Origin: Bog-950 sp044225825
GTDB taxonomy: Bacteria > Bacteroidota > Bacteroidia > Chitinophagales > LD1
Direction: 5' to 3'
Length of the DNA stretch: 64,000 nt
NCBI GenBank assembly: GCA_044225825.1
Contig: JBGAIB010000005.1
Coordinates: forward strand, 432,709-496,708
Shown here: one piece after another, positions 16,107 through 27,600 of the stretch
Layout: each line of letters starts with the position of its first letter
Numbering within the stretch: position 1 is the stretch's first letter
Translations under genes and position numbers: made by a program
Notes under the pieces: generated by a model
What the model saw: only the letters and a program-made list of their open reading frames with translations
The model's database searches: none
What the model was told of the DNA's origin: nothing

Positions 16107-17786
16107 ATGAACAACCACCTGTACAGGCTATCGCTTAGCCTATTAAGTATTGCCCTATTTACGTTTATGATTGGCTCCTGCAACTATGATAGAAAGGCTA
16201 CCGGCGGACAATCGAAAGACAATACCGTAACCAGCAATATTACTCTTACAGAGCCTGCAGGCCAAAAATATTCCCCGCCACCTCCCGGCACCAATGGATT
16301 AACGACAACCCTTACTTTGGAACAAGATGAAACAGGTTTGCCTGAAGCAGAGAAAAATGCCATGGATAAGCCATTTAATACTGAGGCCTACAGCTATATA
16401 CAGGAAAATGAGTTTAAACGCCCGGCTGAAAGCCCACTGAGCACTTTTTCGATTGATGTGGATGTAGCCAGTTATGGCATTATGCGCAAAAAACTGGAGG
16501 AGGGGCAAGCGGTACCCAAGGATGCGGTGCGTATAGAAGAACTGGTAAACTACTTTACCTATAATTATCCTGAACCCCAGGGCACCCAGCCGTTTTCTGT
16601 AAATACCGAAATGAGCACCTGCCCGTGGAACAGCGCACACAAATTACTGCGCATAGGGATACATGGCAAAAATATTGAAACCGAAAATCTGCCGGCTTCC
16701 AATCTCGTATTCCTGATTGATGTTTCAGGCTCTATGGATGAGTCGAACAAGTTACCCTTGGTAAAAACCAGTTTACGTATGCTGGTTAACCAACTGAATG
16801 AAAAAGACCGGGTAGCTATTGTAACTTATGCAGGGTCAAGCGGGCTGGCTCTTCCATCTACCTCATGCAAAAACAAAGAGAAAATTCTACAGGCGATTGA
16901 AGAGATGGAAGCCGGCGGAAGTACCAACGGCGCCGAAGGAATAAACCTGGCCTACCAGGTTGCCAAACAAAATTTACTGACCGGCGGCAATAACCGTGTT
17001 ATACTATGCACCGATGGAGATTTTAATGTAGGTGTTAGCAGCGATGGAGACTTAACCCGGTTAATTGAAGAGAAACGTCAACAGGGCATATTTCTGTCCG
17101 TGCTTGGTTATGGCATGGGCAATTACAAAGATTCGAAAATGGAACAACTGGCGGATAAGGGTAATGGTAACTACGCCTACATTGATAATCTGTTTGAAGC
17201 GAAAAAGAACCTGGTTAACCAAATGGGCGGCACGTTGTTGTGCATTGCCAAGGATGTAAAAATACAGGTAGAGTTTAATCCGGAAAAAGTAAATGGTTAC
17301 CGGTTAATTGGTTATGAAAACCGTTTACTGAACAGTGAAGATTTTAATGACGACACCAAAGATGCCGGCGAAATTGGAGCAGGCACTAACGTTACTGCCT
17401 TTTACGAAATTACGACGGATGAAAACGATGCGTCCTTAACCAAACCTAAAGTGGACGCCTTAAAATATCAGGCAGGTAAACAAACTGCCGGTTCGGCAGA
17501 ATTACTGACCGTAAAGCTGCGCTACAAGGAACCAAAAGAAAATAAGAGCCAGTTAATTGAAATGCCGGTAAGCGACAACGCTGTAGCTTTTTCTGCTGCC
17601 AGCCAGGATTTTCAGTTCGCTGCATCTGTGGCTTCGTTTGGCATGTTACTACGCGATTCGAAATTTAAAGGTCAAACCAATCTGGCAAAAATTACCGAAT
17701 GGGCCAACAATGCTAAAGGGCAAGACAAAGAGGGTTACCGTAGTGAGTTTATCAGGCTATTGGACCTTGCCAAACAGGTATTATAA
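16107..17786 (+). CDS. von Willebrand factor A-domain lipoprotein (YfbK-like)
   Basis: 559 residues from the ATG at 16107, chosen because it starts a lipoprotein signal ending IGSC (Cys25); the longer frame upstream has no signal. A YfbK-type N-terminal domain (about 90-185, PLSTFSIDVDVASYG) precedes a vWA domain with an intact MIDAS motif DVSGSM (Asp205, Ser207, Ser209), a Thr in GGSTNGAEG and a later Asp (LCTDGDFNVG). A C-terminal DUF3520-like region follows. Surface or periplasmic lipoprotein with presumed metal-dependent protein binding. Closed by a terminator 24 bp downstream. Confidence 0.92.
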   Translation: MNNHLYRLSLSLLSIALFTFMIGSCNYDRKATGGQSKDNTVTSNITLTEPAGQKYSPPPPGTNGLTTTLTLEQDETGLPEAEKNAMDKPFNTEAYSYIQENEFKRPAESPLSTFSIDVDVASYGIMRKKLEEGQAVPKDAVRIEELVNYFTYNYPEPQGTQPFSVNTEMSTCPWNSAHKLLRIGIHGKNIETENLPASNLVFLIDVSGSMDESNKLPLVKTSLRMLVNQLNEKDRVAIVTYAGSSGLALPSTSCKNKEKILQAIEEMEAGGSTNGAEGINLAYQVAKQNLLTGGNNRVILCTDGDFNVGVSSDGDLTRLIEEKRQQGIFLSVLGYGMGNYKDSKMEQLADKGNGNYAYIDNLFEAKKNLVNQMGGTLLCIAKDVKIQVEFNPEKVNGYRLIGYENRLLNSEDFNDDTKDAGEIGAGTNVTAFYEITTDENDASLTKPKVDALKYQAGKQTAGSAELLTVKLRYKEPKENKSQLIEMPVSDNAVAFSAASQDFQFAASVASFGMLLRDSKFKGQTNLAKITEWANNAKGQDKEGYRSEFIRLLDLAKQVL

Positions 17787-17809
17787 AATACATACGTGGT
17801 TTTTAGTTT

Positions 17810-17842
17810 AAACAGCACTCCAAAGCCGGGGTGCTGTTTTTA
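17810..17842 (+). terminator. Rho-independent terminator
   Basis: AACAGCACTCC pairs with GGGGTGCTGTT (one G-T) followed by T5, directly downstream of the vWA gene. Confidence 0.85.
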
Positions 17843-18091
17843 ATTTATGGGATTGGCGCCCGACAGAAGTCCAACCTGCAACAATCCATTTACATATATT
17901 TTAACTTGTTGGTATTACGTTAGTTAGGGAATGCCTGCAAAGGACAGTCAATTCACTATTTACATTTTAGCAGATTCTATATATCTTGCCACGCACTTCC
18001 GCACCACCACTTTATTGAACCCCAAAAATAATTTCCGGCAGACCCAAAACCGGAAAGTGGTAATGTATTGTTAACCCCATACTTCGTTTTC

Positions 18092-19144
18092 ATGAGAAAA
18101 CTATCTACCCTAGTTGCATTGCTTTTATGTTTTTCGTTAGCCGTATTTAGCCAGGTGCCGCAGGCGGTTAATTATCAGGCAATTGCACGCGATGCCGGCG
18201 GTAATGCCATTGCTAACAAGAATATATCAGTACGTTTTACCATTAGCGATGGTATTAGTCCGGGAGTTCCGGTATATCAGGAAACCCAAACTGCAATTAC
18301 GAATCAATTTGGGTTATTTACCTGTAAGCTGGGTGCGGGCAATCCCATTAATGGCAGCTTTCCCGCCATAAACTGGGCTACTGGCAATAAATACCTGCAG
18401 GTGGAATATGACCCCAACGGTGGCACTGCTTATATCAATATGGGTATAACGCAACTGCTTAGTGTGCCCTATGCGCTTTATGCCGAAAAATCCGGTGGTA
18501 CAAATACACCGGGTCCAACAGGAGCTACCGGCCCGCAAGGACCTGCCGGTGTTGCAGGTGCGGCCGGCGCAACGGGTGCAACCGGAGCTAATGGAAACCC
18601 GGGAGCCACCGGACCTACAGGAGCGAAAGGCGCAACAGGTGCTACCGGGGCAACCGGAACGAATGGAACAAACGGCGCTACAGGTGCCACAGGTGCCCAA
18701 GGTGCCACAGGCGTTGGCATTGTAAATATTACAGATAATGGCAATGGAACCGTTACTATATTTTTAAGCGATGGCTCTAACTATACCGTTCAATCAGGTA
18801 TAACCGGAGCTACGGGCAACACTGGTCCGCAGGGTCCTACAGGTTTAACAGGTGCTACCGGTGCAACAGGAGTAGGTGTTACTGGACCAACAGGCGCCAC
18901 AGGTGCTAACGGTGTTAATGGCCTGGATGGTGTAACCGGTCCACAAGGTCCGGCAGGTGCTAATGGCGCTACAGGAGCTACAGGCGCAGATGGTGCCACA
19001 GGCCCACAGGGTATACAAGGCATAACCGGACCTACTGGTGCCACAGGTGCCGGTGGTGGTGCTACGGGTGCCACCGGTGATACTGGTCCCCAAGGTCCGG
19101 CAGGTGCTACCGGTGCTACTGGTGTCGGCGTCCACAGGTGCTAA
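18092..19144 (+). CDS. Giant collagen-like surface protein, N-terminal part (frameshifted)
   Basis: Starts at ATG 18092 with signal peptide MRKLSTLVALLLCFSLAVFS. Residues of about 20-145 form a beta-rich head (VPQAVNYQAIARDAGGNAIA ... LLSVPYALYAEKS) that commonly precedes collagen-like or fibre segments in Bacteroidota. After residue 145 it becomes Gly-X-Y collagen repeats (GATGPQGPAG type), interrupted once by a 25-residue beta insert (NITDNGNGTVTIFLSDGSNY). The frame breaks at about 19130, inside the repeat region, but the same frame is open again from about 19561. It is therefore the N-terminus of one gene that ends at 27992, in a different frame after net +1 indels. The protein would be a trimeric, secreted fibre. 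Whether the breaks are real or assembly errors is discussed under the repeat entry. Confidence 0.8.
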   Translation: MRKLSTLVALLLCFSLAVFSQVPQAVNYQAIARDAGGNAIANKNISVRFTISDGISPGVPVYQETQTAITNQFGLFTCKLGAGNPINGSFPAINWATGNKYLQVEYDPNGGTAYINMGITQLLSVPYALYAEKSGGTNTPGPTGATGPQGPAGVAGAAGATGATGANGNPGATGPTGAKGATGATGATGTNGTNGATGATGAQGATGVGIVNITDNGNGTVTIFLSDGSNYTVQSGITGATGNTGPQGPTGLTGATGATGVGVTGPTGATGANGVNGLDGVTGPQGPAGANGATGATGADGATGPQGIQGITGPTGATGAGGGATGATGDTGPQGPAGATGATGVGVHRC

Positions 19145-21653
19145 TGGCCTGGATGGTGTAACCGGTCCACAAGGTCCCGCCTGCCACCGGTGCTACAGGA
19201 GCGACGAATTGCAGATGGTGCCACGGACACGTACCAAGAGCATAACCGGACCTACTGGTGCCACAGGTTCGGGTGGCGGCACAACAGGCGCAACAGGTGA
19301 TACAGGTCCACAAGGTCCTTCAGGTGCTAATGGCGCTACAGGAGCTACAGGCGCAGATGGTGCCATGGAATACAAGGTATAACCGGACCAGCAGGTGCTA
19401 CCGGTTCGGTGGCGGCGCTACAGGCGCAACAGGTGATACCGGTCCACAGGTCCTGCGTGCCAATGGCGCTACAGAGGAGCTAAAGGCGCAGATGGTGCCA
19501 CGAATACAGGGAATACAAGGTGTAACTGGGCAGGGCTACAGGTGCCGGTGGTGGTGCTACGGGTGCCACCGGTGATACTGGTCCCCAAGGTCCGGCAGGT
19601 GCTACCGGTGCTACTGGTGTCGGCGTAACAGGACCAACAGGCGCCACAGGTGCTAATGGCCTGGATGGTGTAACCGGTCCACAAGGTCCCGCCGGTGCCA
19701 ACGGTGCTACAGGAGCGACGGGTGCAGATGGTGCCACAGGACCACAGGGTATACAAGGCATAACCGGACCTACTGGTGCCACAGGTTCGGGTGGCGGCGC
19801 TACAGGCGCAACAGGTGATACAGGTCCACAAGGTCCTTCAGGTGCTAATGGCGCTACAGGAGCTACAGGCGCAGATGGTGCCACAGGTCCACAGGGAATA
19901 CAAGGTATAACCGGACCAACAGGTGCTACCGGTTCGGGTGGCGGCGCTACAGGCGCAACAGGTGATACCGGTCCACAAGGTCCTGCGGGTGCCAATGGCG
20001 CTACAGGAGCTAAAGGCGCAGATGGTGCCACAGGCCCACAGGGAATACAAGGTGTAACTGGACCCACCGGGGCTACAGGTGCCGGTGGTGGTGCTACGGG
20101 TGCCACCGGTGATACTGGTCCCCAAGGTCCGGCAGGTGCTACCGGTGCTACTGGTGTCGGCGTAACAGGACCAACAGGCGCCACAGGTGCTAATGGCCTG
20201 GATGGTGTAACCGGTCCACAAGGTCCCGCCGGTGCCAACGGTGCTACAGGAGCGACGGGTGCAGATGGTGCCACAGGACCACAGGGTATACAAGGCATAA
20301 CCGGACCTACTGGTGCCACAGGTTCGGGTGGCGGCGCAACAGGCGCAACAGGTGATACAGGTCCACAAGGTCCTTCAGGTGCTAATGGCGCTACAGGAGC
20401 TACAGGCGCAGATGGTGCCACAGGTCCACAGGGAATACAAGGTATAACCGGACCAACAGGTGCTACCGGTTCGGGTGGCGGCGCTACAGGCGCAACAGGT
20501 GATACCGGTCCACAAGGTCCTGCGGGTGCCAATGGCGCTACAGGAGCTAAAGGCGCAGATGGTGCCACAGGCCCACAGGGAATACAAGGTGTAACTGGAC
20601 CCACCGGGGCTACAGGTGCCGGTGGTGGTGCTACGGGTGCCACCGGTGATACTGGTCCCCAAGGTCCGGCAGGTGCTACCGGTGCTACTGGTGTCGGCGT
20701 AACAGGACCAACAGGCGCTACCGGTGCTAACGGAACGAATGGAGTTACCGGTGCTACAGGTCCACGGGTACAGCAGGGGCTACGGTGTGTTCCAGGTTAC
20801 CGGACCAACAGGTGAAGTCCTACAGGTCCGCAAGGACCAGCGATGGTGCCAATGGTGCAACTGGCGCTACCCGGGCTACAGGGTGGCGGCGTAACAGGAC
20901 CAACAGGCGCTAACGGTGCAAACGGAACGCGATGGAGTTACCGGTGCTGAGTCCAGGTGCCAAGGTGCAACAGGTGCTACGAGGCGTGCGGAGTGCTACC
21001 GGACGGCGTAACAGGAGATACAGGTCCGCAAGGAGTTACCGGTGCTAATGGTGCAACTGGCTGCTACCGGAGCTACAGGCATTGGTGTAACAGGACCAAC
21101 CGGCGCTACCGGTGCCAATGGAACAAATGGCGTTACCCGGCGCTAACGGTGCAAACGGAACAGTCCACAAGGTGCAACACAAGTGCTAGGGGCGGGTGCC
21201 GGGTTACGGATTAACAGATACAGGTCCGCAAGGACCAGCGGGTGCTAATGGTGCAACTGGCGCTACCGGAGCTACAGGCATTGGTGTAACAGGACCAACA
21301 GGCGCTACCGGTGCAAACGGAACGAACGGGGTTACTGGTGCTACAGGTCCACAAGGTGCAACAGGGGCTACGGGTGCCGGAGTTACAGGACCAACAGGAG
21401 ATACAGGTCCGCAAGGACCAGCGGGTGCTAATGGTGCAACTGGCGCTACCGGAGCTACAGGCATTGGTGTAACTGGACCAACAGGGGCTGGGGTGCCTAC
21501 AGGTAACCGGACCAACAGGAGATACCAGGGCTAGGTGCTAATGGTGCAAGAGCTACGCTGATAACTTGGAGCTACGGGTGCTGCCAAGGAGCTACGGGTG
21601 CAACAGGAACTACCGGTGCTACCGGAGCAACTGGCGCAACAGGTGCTACTGGT
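19066..21653 (+). repeat. 537-bp tandem repeats in the collagen-like gene, flanked by degraded copies
   Basis: Two adjacent 537-bp (179-codon) units at 19561-20097 and 20098-20634 are almost identical (one difference seen, near 19800 versus 20338), and a third starts at 20635. The block before them (19066-19560) is recognisably the same unit but 42 bp shorter and full of one- and multi-base indels that throw the frame in and out; net frame is restored. A similar damaged stretch covers about 20760-21190 and 21490-21600, where the reading frame moves from frame 2 through frame 1 to frame 3. Many indels hit short homopolymers (for example GGG to GG), which looks like uncorrected long-read consensus; a real decaying repeat cannot be excluded. 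Confidence 0.85.
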
Positions 21654-24600
21654 GTGGGAGTAACCGGGCCAACAGGAGCAACAGGGGCCAATGGAAACAA
21701 TGGTATTGATGGTGCTACAGGACCTCAGGGTCCGCAGGGTGCAACAGGTGCTGGTGTTACAGGACCGACAGGTCCTACGGGAAATAACGGATTGAATGGA
21801 GTTACTGGTGCAACTGGATCAACTGGTGCTACGGGTGCTGCAGGAAGTACAGGTGCAACAGGATCAACCGGTGCTACGGGTTCTACAGGAAGTACAGGAG
21901 CCACGGGCGTAACAGGTGCTACCGGTGTGGGAGTAACCGGGCCAACAGGAGCAACAGGTGCCAATGGAATCAATGGTATTGATGGTGCTACAGGACCTCA
22001 AGGTCCGCAGGGTGCAACAGGCGCTACTGGTGTTGGTGTTACCGGACCGACAGGCCCTATGGGAAATAGCGGATTGAATGGAGTTACCGGTGCAACTGGA
22101 TCAACTGGGGCTACAGGAAGCACAGGAGCAACAGGGGCTACAGGTACAACTGGAGCCACAGGTGCTACTGGCGCTAGTGGAAGTACAGGAGCCACGGGTG
22201 TAACGGGTTCCACAGGTACTACTGGTTCCTCGGGAATTACAGGAGCCACCGGTGCTACCGGAACAACCGGAGCCACAGGTTCAACCGGAGCCACGGGAAG
22301 TACAGGTGCCACGGGTGCAACAGGTAGTACAGGCGTAACCGGTTTAACAGGCGCTACCGGAAGCACAGGCGCAACCGGAGCAACAGGTGTTACCGGTGCC
22401 ACGGGTTTAGATGGTGCATTAAATGCGTGGGGGCTTACTGGCAATACGGGCACTAATGGAACCAACTTTGTAGGAACAGCAGATAACCATTCCTTGCGGT
22501 TCCGTACCAATAATACCCAGCGTTTGATAGTTGATAGCCTTGGTAATATGGGTATCGGCACAGCAACACCAGTTTATCTTGTCGACATGAACTATTCCGG
22601 GCCTCAAATACGTGGGGCGCGGCTTATCTATAATTCAACTGATCTATCACAGGGAACTGGATTTGAAATTAATGCATCTTCAACCACTGCAACGAACGAC
22701 CTAAAAGCGATATCAGCTATCGTTAATGCAAGTGTGGTTAGTGGGGTGGTTTCCTCCACAACTATTAATGCAGCTAACATAAGTACGGCAGGTATTAACC
22801 GTATTGGGGTAATAAGTACTGCCACGGGCACAGGGTCCAGCGCAACTAATTACGGCGTAGCGGGCAGCGCCGCAAACGCGGCTGATAACTATGGAGGCTA
22901 TTTTACGGCCAGCGGCGGAACCAATAATTATGCACTATCTGCTAGCTCAGGAACTAGCGGAAATAGTTGGGCAGGTTATTTTGGAAGTGCTACTGCTGGT
23001 TCGGGCAAGGTATATATTAACGACACCCTGGCCATTAATACATTAAGCCCTTCGCGAAGGTTTCATCTTAGCGGTTTAACAAGCGGCATGCGTTACGGTG
23101 GTGTCGCAACAGGCGGCTCGTTTATTACCGCCCCTACAGCAACAACCGATAAATTAATGTTTGCTGATGCAAGCGGTGATCTAAGAGCAATTAATAATGG
23201 CGCAGTAGGCAATGTGTTAACCATCAATAGCAGTGGAGCGCCTGCATGGTCGGCCGTTGGAGTTACCGGGTCAACAGGTGCTACCGGTGCAACAGGTCCA
23301 ACAGGTGCTGCGGGCGCCAATGGTGTCACCGGCGCTACTGGAAGTACGGGTGCTACAGGTGCTACGGGTGCCACCGGCGCAGCAGGTTCTGCTAATGCCT
23401 GGGGATTGACCGGCAATACCGGCACAGTAGCAAGCACTAACTTTATAGGTACCATTGATGCTGTAGATTTTGTTACACGCACCAACAATACCGAACGTAT
23501 GCGCATTGCGAGTGCCGGCAACGTTGGGATAGGTGTTGCTCCATCCGCACTAAGCAAGTTTATTGTTTCAGGATCGGGCTATAGCTCTGCCGGCACATTT
23601 AATATAACAGGTACCAACGCACCTTCCTTAACGGGCCTAACGGTTAATGCTACAAACTCAACATTAAGTTCAGCAGGTAATGCTTACGGCGGTTATTTTA
23701 ATGTAACCACCACTCCTTCTTTAGCAGGTGATACCAGCTTCGGGCTCTATATTTTGCCAAGCGGATTAACCAGTTATGGGGTGTATACACAGCAATATGC
23801 AGGTGCCGGTGGACCAAGAACCGGTTATTACTCAGGCATGGAATACAGCGCCGTGCCTGCCCAGATAAATTATGGGTATCATTCCGTGTTGTCGGCATCA
23901 AGCACAGCCGGTTATACACAGGTTACGGAAAACAAATCGTTCGTGGCAGACATAAGTTATAAATCAAATAATTCGAACGTAACTACTGCTGGTATAGATG
24001 TAAGCGTTAATCAAAACAACCCAAGTGCCAAAACGTATGGGGCTTACATCAGCGTAAGCGATACCGGCACCAATTCCCGTGCTTATGGAGTGTATTCGTG
24101 GCTGAACCACACCGGCACCACTAAAGGGGCGGCAGGATACTTTAATGCAATGAACGAAAATTACGGTCTTTTAGTCAACCGTGGTTTTGTAGGTATTGGC
24201 GACACCACGCCGGATGCTCGGTTAACCGTGCGTGGCGATCTTGCATTGCAACAGAAGAGTTTGAGCCTTGCCAATGGTGTTAACTCCGATATTGCAGTAG
24301 ATACCTTTACTTACTTCCGCATTACCGGACCAAGTGCGGCCTTTAGAGTGACAGGCTTTACACCGGGTTATGATGGCAAGTTGCTTATGCTTTATAACAA
24401 CACCAACCAGGTAATGACTGTTGTGCCCGATTCGTTGTCGACAGCGGCAAACAGGATAATCACTGGCAGCGGACCTTTGACTGTTGCTGACAGCGGCAGC
24501 GTTATGCTGATTTACAATACAACTATCAGTCGCTGGGTAGTAACCGGGTTTAATAACGGTAGTTATGCGGCTTCCGGAAACAATACAGCCTGGAATTTAA

Positions 24601-27600
24601 CGGGCAATGCAGGAACGGTAGATGGCACAAACTTTATCGGGACTACAGATAATGTGCCTTTAAATTTTAGAGTTAACAATACACCAGCCGGCGTAATTGA
24701 TAACGTGTTGCGTAACTATTCATATGGTACCAATACGCTCATGAGTGTTACTACCGGCACCGATAATATTGCGATTGGGGACAGCGCGGGCCGCAATCTA
24801 ACCTCCGGTACTTCCAATATCTTTATAGGCCGCAAAGCGGGCACCAATACTACCACTACCTCGTATAACGTGGCCATCGGCGATAGCTCAGGGGCCCGGT
24901 TCATTTCTTCAACCCGTAACACTTTATTGGGTTATAAGGCCGGGGCTAATAATGCTAACTCTTCAGATAACACGCATATAGGTTACCAGGCCGGTTATTC
25001 TACGGTAAACCCGGGTAGCCAAACTATTGTTGGTAGCGAAGCAGGAAGAAACCATGCCGCAAGCAACTCCACTATTGTAGGGGCTCAAGCCGGTTTTAGT
25101 GGTGGCGGTGTTAACACGGTATTAGTAGGGTACCAGGCCGGTTATGATATGAATTCAAACGGCGCTCAGAATAACACCATGATTGGTACGTTGGCGGGCA
25201 CCAATACTACTTCAGGGTACAGCAATACCTTTGTCGGCTATCTAACAGCCAATACTAATTTAAACGGAAGCCGCATTACAACACTTGGCGACAGCGCCAA
25301 TGTTGGTAGTGCCGCTTTAAATAATGCTACGGCCATAGGATGGAACTCGCGCGTTGATACCAGCAACGCGATAGTGCTTGGAAGTGTAAACGGCATAAAC
25401 GGCGCAACTACCGGCGTAAATGTGGGCATAGGCACTTCAGCACCGGGATACCCATTACACGTTGTGTACTCACCTGGGGCACTTGGCAACAGGCCCGCTG
25501 TGCGTGTGGAATATTCAGTAGCCGCCGTCGGAGCAGGGCAGGGTATGTTTGTTACTGCAGAAAATACCAGTACGGGTAACCTGCAAGCGGGTTATTTCCA
25601 GGCTACAAATTCTCCTAACGCAAATAGCACCACTGCCTTATTTGGATTTAATACTGCTACCGGCAACTTTAATGATGGTTTAAGCGCAAGCGCAGTTGGT
25701 GTTGGCACAGGCATAAACACCGGCATTAGCGCCGGTGCTTCAGGCGGAGCTACCAACTATGGTATTAAGGCATCTGCATACACTACCGGTGCCGTTAACT
25801 GGGGGGGGTATTTTGGCAACACATTGCAAAATGGTTCGGGTAAAGTGCATGTGCAGGATACACTTGCCATAGCAACCACCAACCCACAACGCCGTTTCCA
25901 CCTTTCGGGTGCAACAAGCGGTATGCGTTATGGTGGTGTAGCCACAGGGGGCTCGTTTATTACAGCGCCTTCGGCTAGTACCGACAAATTAATGTATGCT
26001 GATGCTAATGGTGATTTAAGAGCTATGCCAACAGGTGCAACCGGAGATGTTCTCACCTTATCTGCCACAGGCCCCGGTTGGGCGGCACCCGGTTCGGGCA
26101 CCGCCTGGAGTTTAACAGGCAATGCAGGCACAAATGCCTCTACCAACTTTGTGGGCACAACCGATAACATTAGCCTTGCCTTCCGTGCAAACAACACACG
26201 TTCAGGGTTAATAGATGTGGTAAACGGTGGTACATTGTTTGGCTACCAGGCCGGCCTTAATACAACCGGCAGCAGCAATACTTTTGTCGGTTCGCAGGCT
26301 GGCTTCTTAAATACAACAGGTAGCACTAACGTAGCGCTGGGTACTTCGGCTTATGCGGGTTTAAGTACCGGAAGTTATAACGTAGCCATTGGCGGACGGG
26401 CTATGTCTGCGAACACCAGTGGCCGGGCAAATACAGCATTAGGCACCTCTGCGCTGGCAACAAATACATCAGGCACTTACAACGTAGCCATAGGCGATAG
26501 TGCCGCTTTTAGTAATACTAATGGCTCGCGCAATATTTCCATCGGTAGCTATGCCGGTTTTACTTCTTCTGCAAGCACGCTAAATATTGCTATAGGTGAT
26601 AGCGCATTGTACAGCAATAGCGCATCAAGTATCGTTGCAATAGGCAATAGAGCTTTAAACCGCAATACCACAGGTGCAAGCAACGTAGCTATTGGTTCTT
26701 TAGCCGGATATTTTAATACAACCAGTGGCTCTAATACTTTTGTAGGTAATTCTTCTGGCTTTAGCAATACTACTGCAGGAGGTAACACATACATCGGCAC
26801 AGCATCAGGTCAGTTTAACACGGGTAGTTCTAACACCTATGTAGGTCAGCTAGCTGGCGCGCAATCAGTACGCGGGGTGGATAACGTATATATGGGTGTT
26901 ATGGCGGGTACGCTCAGAACCAATGGCGACCAAAACGTTTTTGTAGGTGCCTACTCCGGCGATGGAACCGAAGCAGCGTCTGACAGTGCCAACAACAACA
27001 CTTTTGTTGGCTACGGAACCGGGGTGGGAGTAACAAGCGGCGATGACAATACTCTAATTGGTCATTTAGCAGGTAATAACATTATTACCGGTAGCAATAA
27101 CACCTTAATCGGATCAGGAGCGGATGTAACAGGAGCGAGCTCCTCATCTATTACCAATGCAGCGGCTATAGGTTACAACGCGGGTGTAAGCGCTTCGAAC
27201 AACATAATTTTCGGCGATAGCGCTCTGTTGCCTAAAGTAGGTATTGGTGTAACAGCCGTAGGTAAAACTTATGGCAACGCCAAAATGGAGATTGCAATGG
27301 ATGGCTCTGCCGAAAACGCTTTAGTACTGCGCCAGGCTTCAAGCCTTGGATTAAATCCGGCCTCCCTTGTATTACAAAAGGCTTATGGCACATTGGCTTC
27401 GCCAACTACACCGGTAAATGGCGCTGATATAGGTTTAATTCAGTTTGATACTTATAACGGAACATCTTATACAGAGGTGGCCGATATTGTGGGCGAAATA
27501 GATTCTAATGCTGCCGGAACTGTAATGCCATCAAGATTATCGTTCTATACGAGGGCTTCCGGTTCAGCAGCCCCCGCAGAGCGTATGCGCGTAAACCGAA

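Noticed and set aside
19480..20643. 387-codon antisense frame rich in Pro-Val-Ala
   Set aside because: It is the reverse complement of Gly-X-Y codons, a known shadow of collagen-like genes. Several similar shadows occur between 18314 and 22607.
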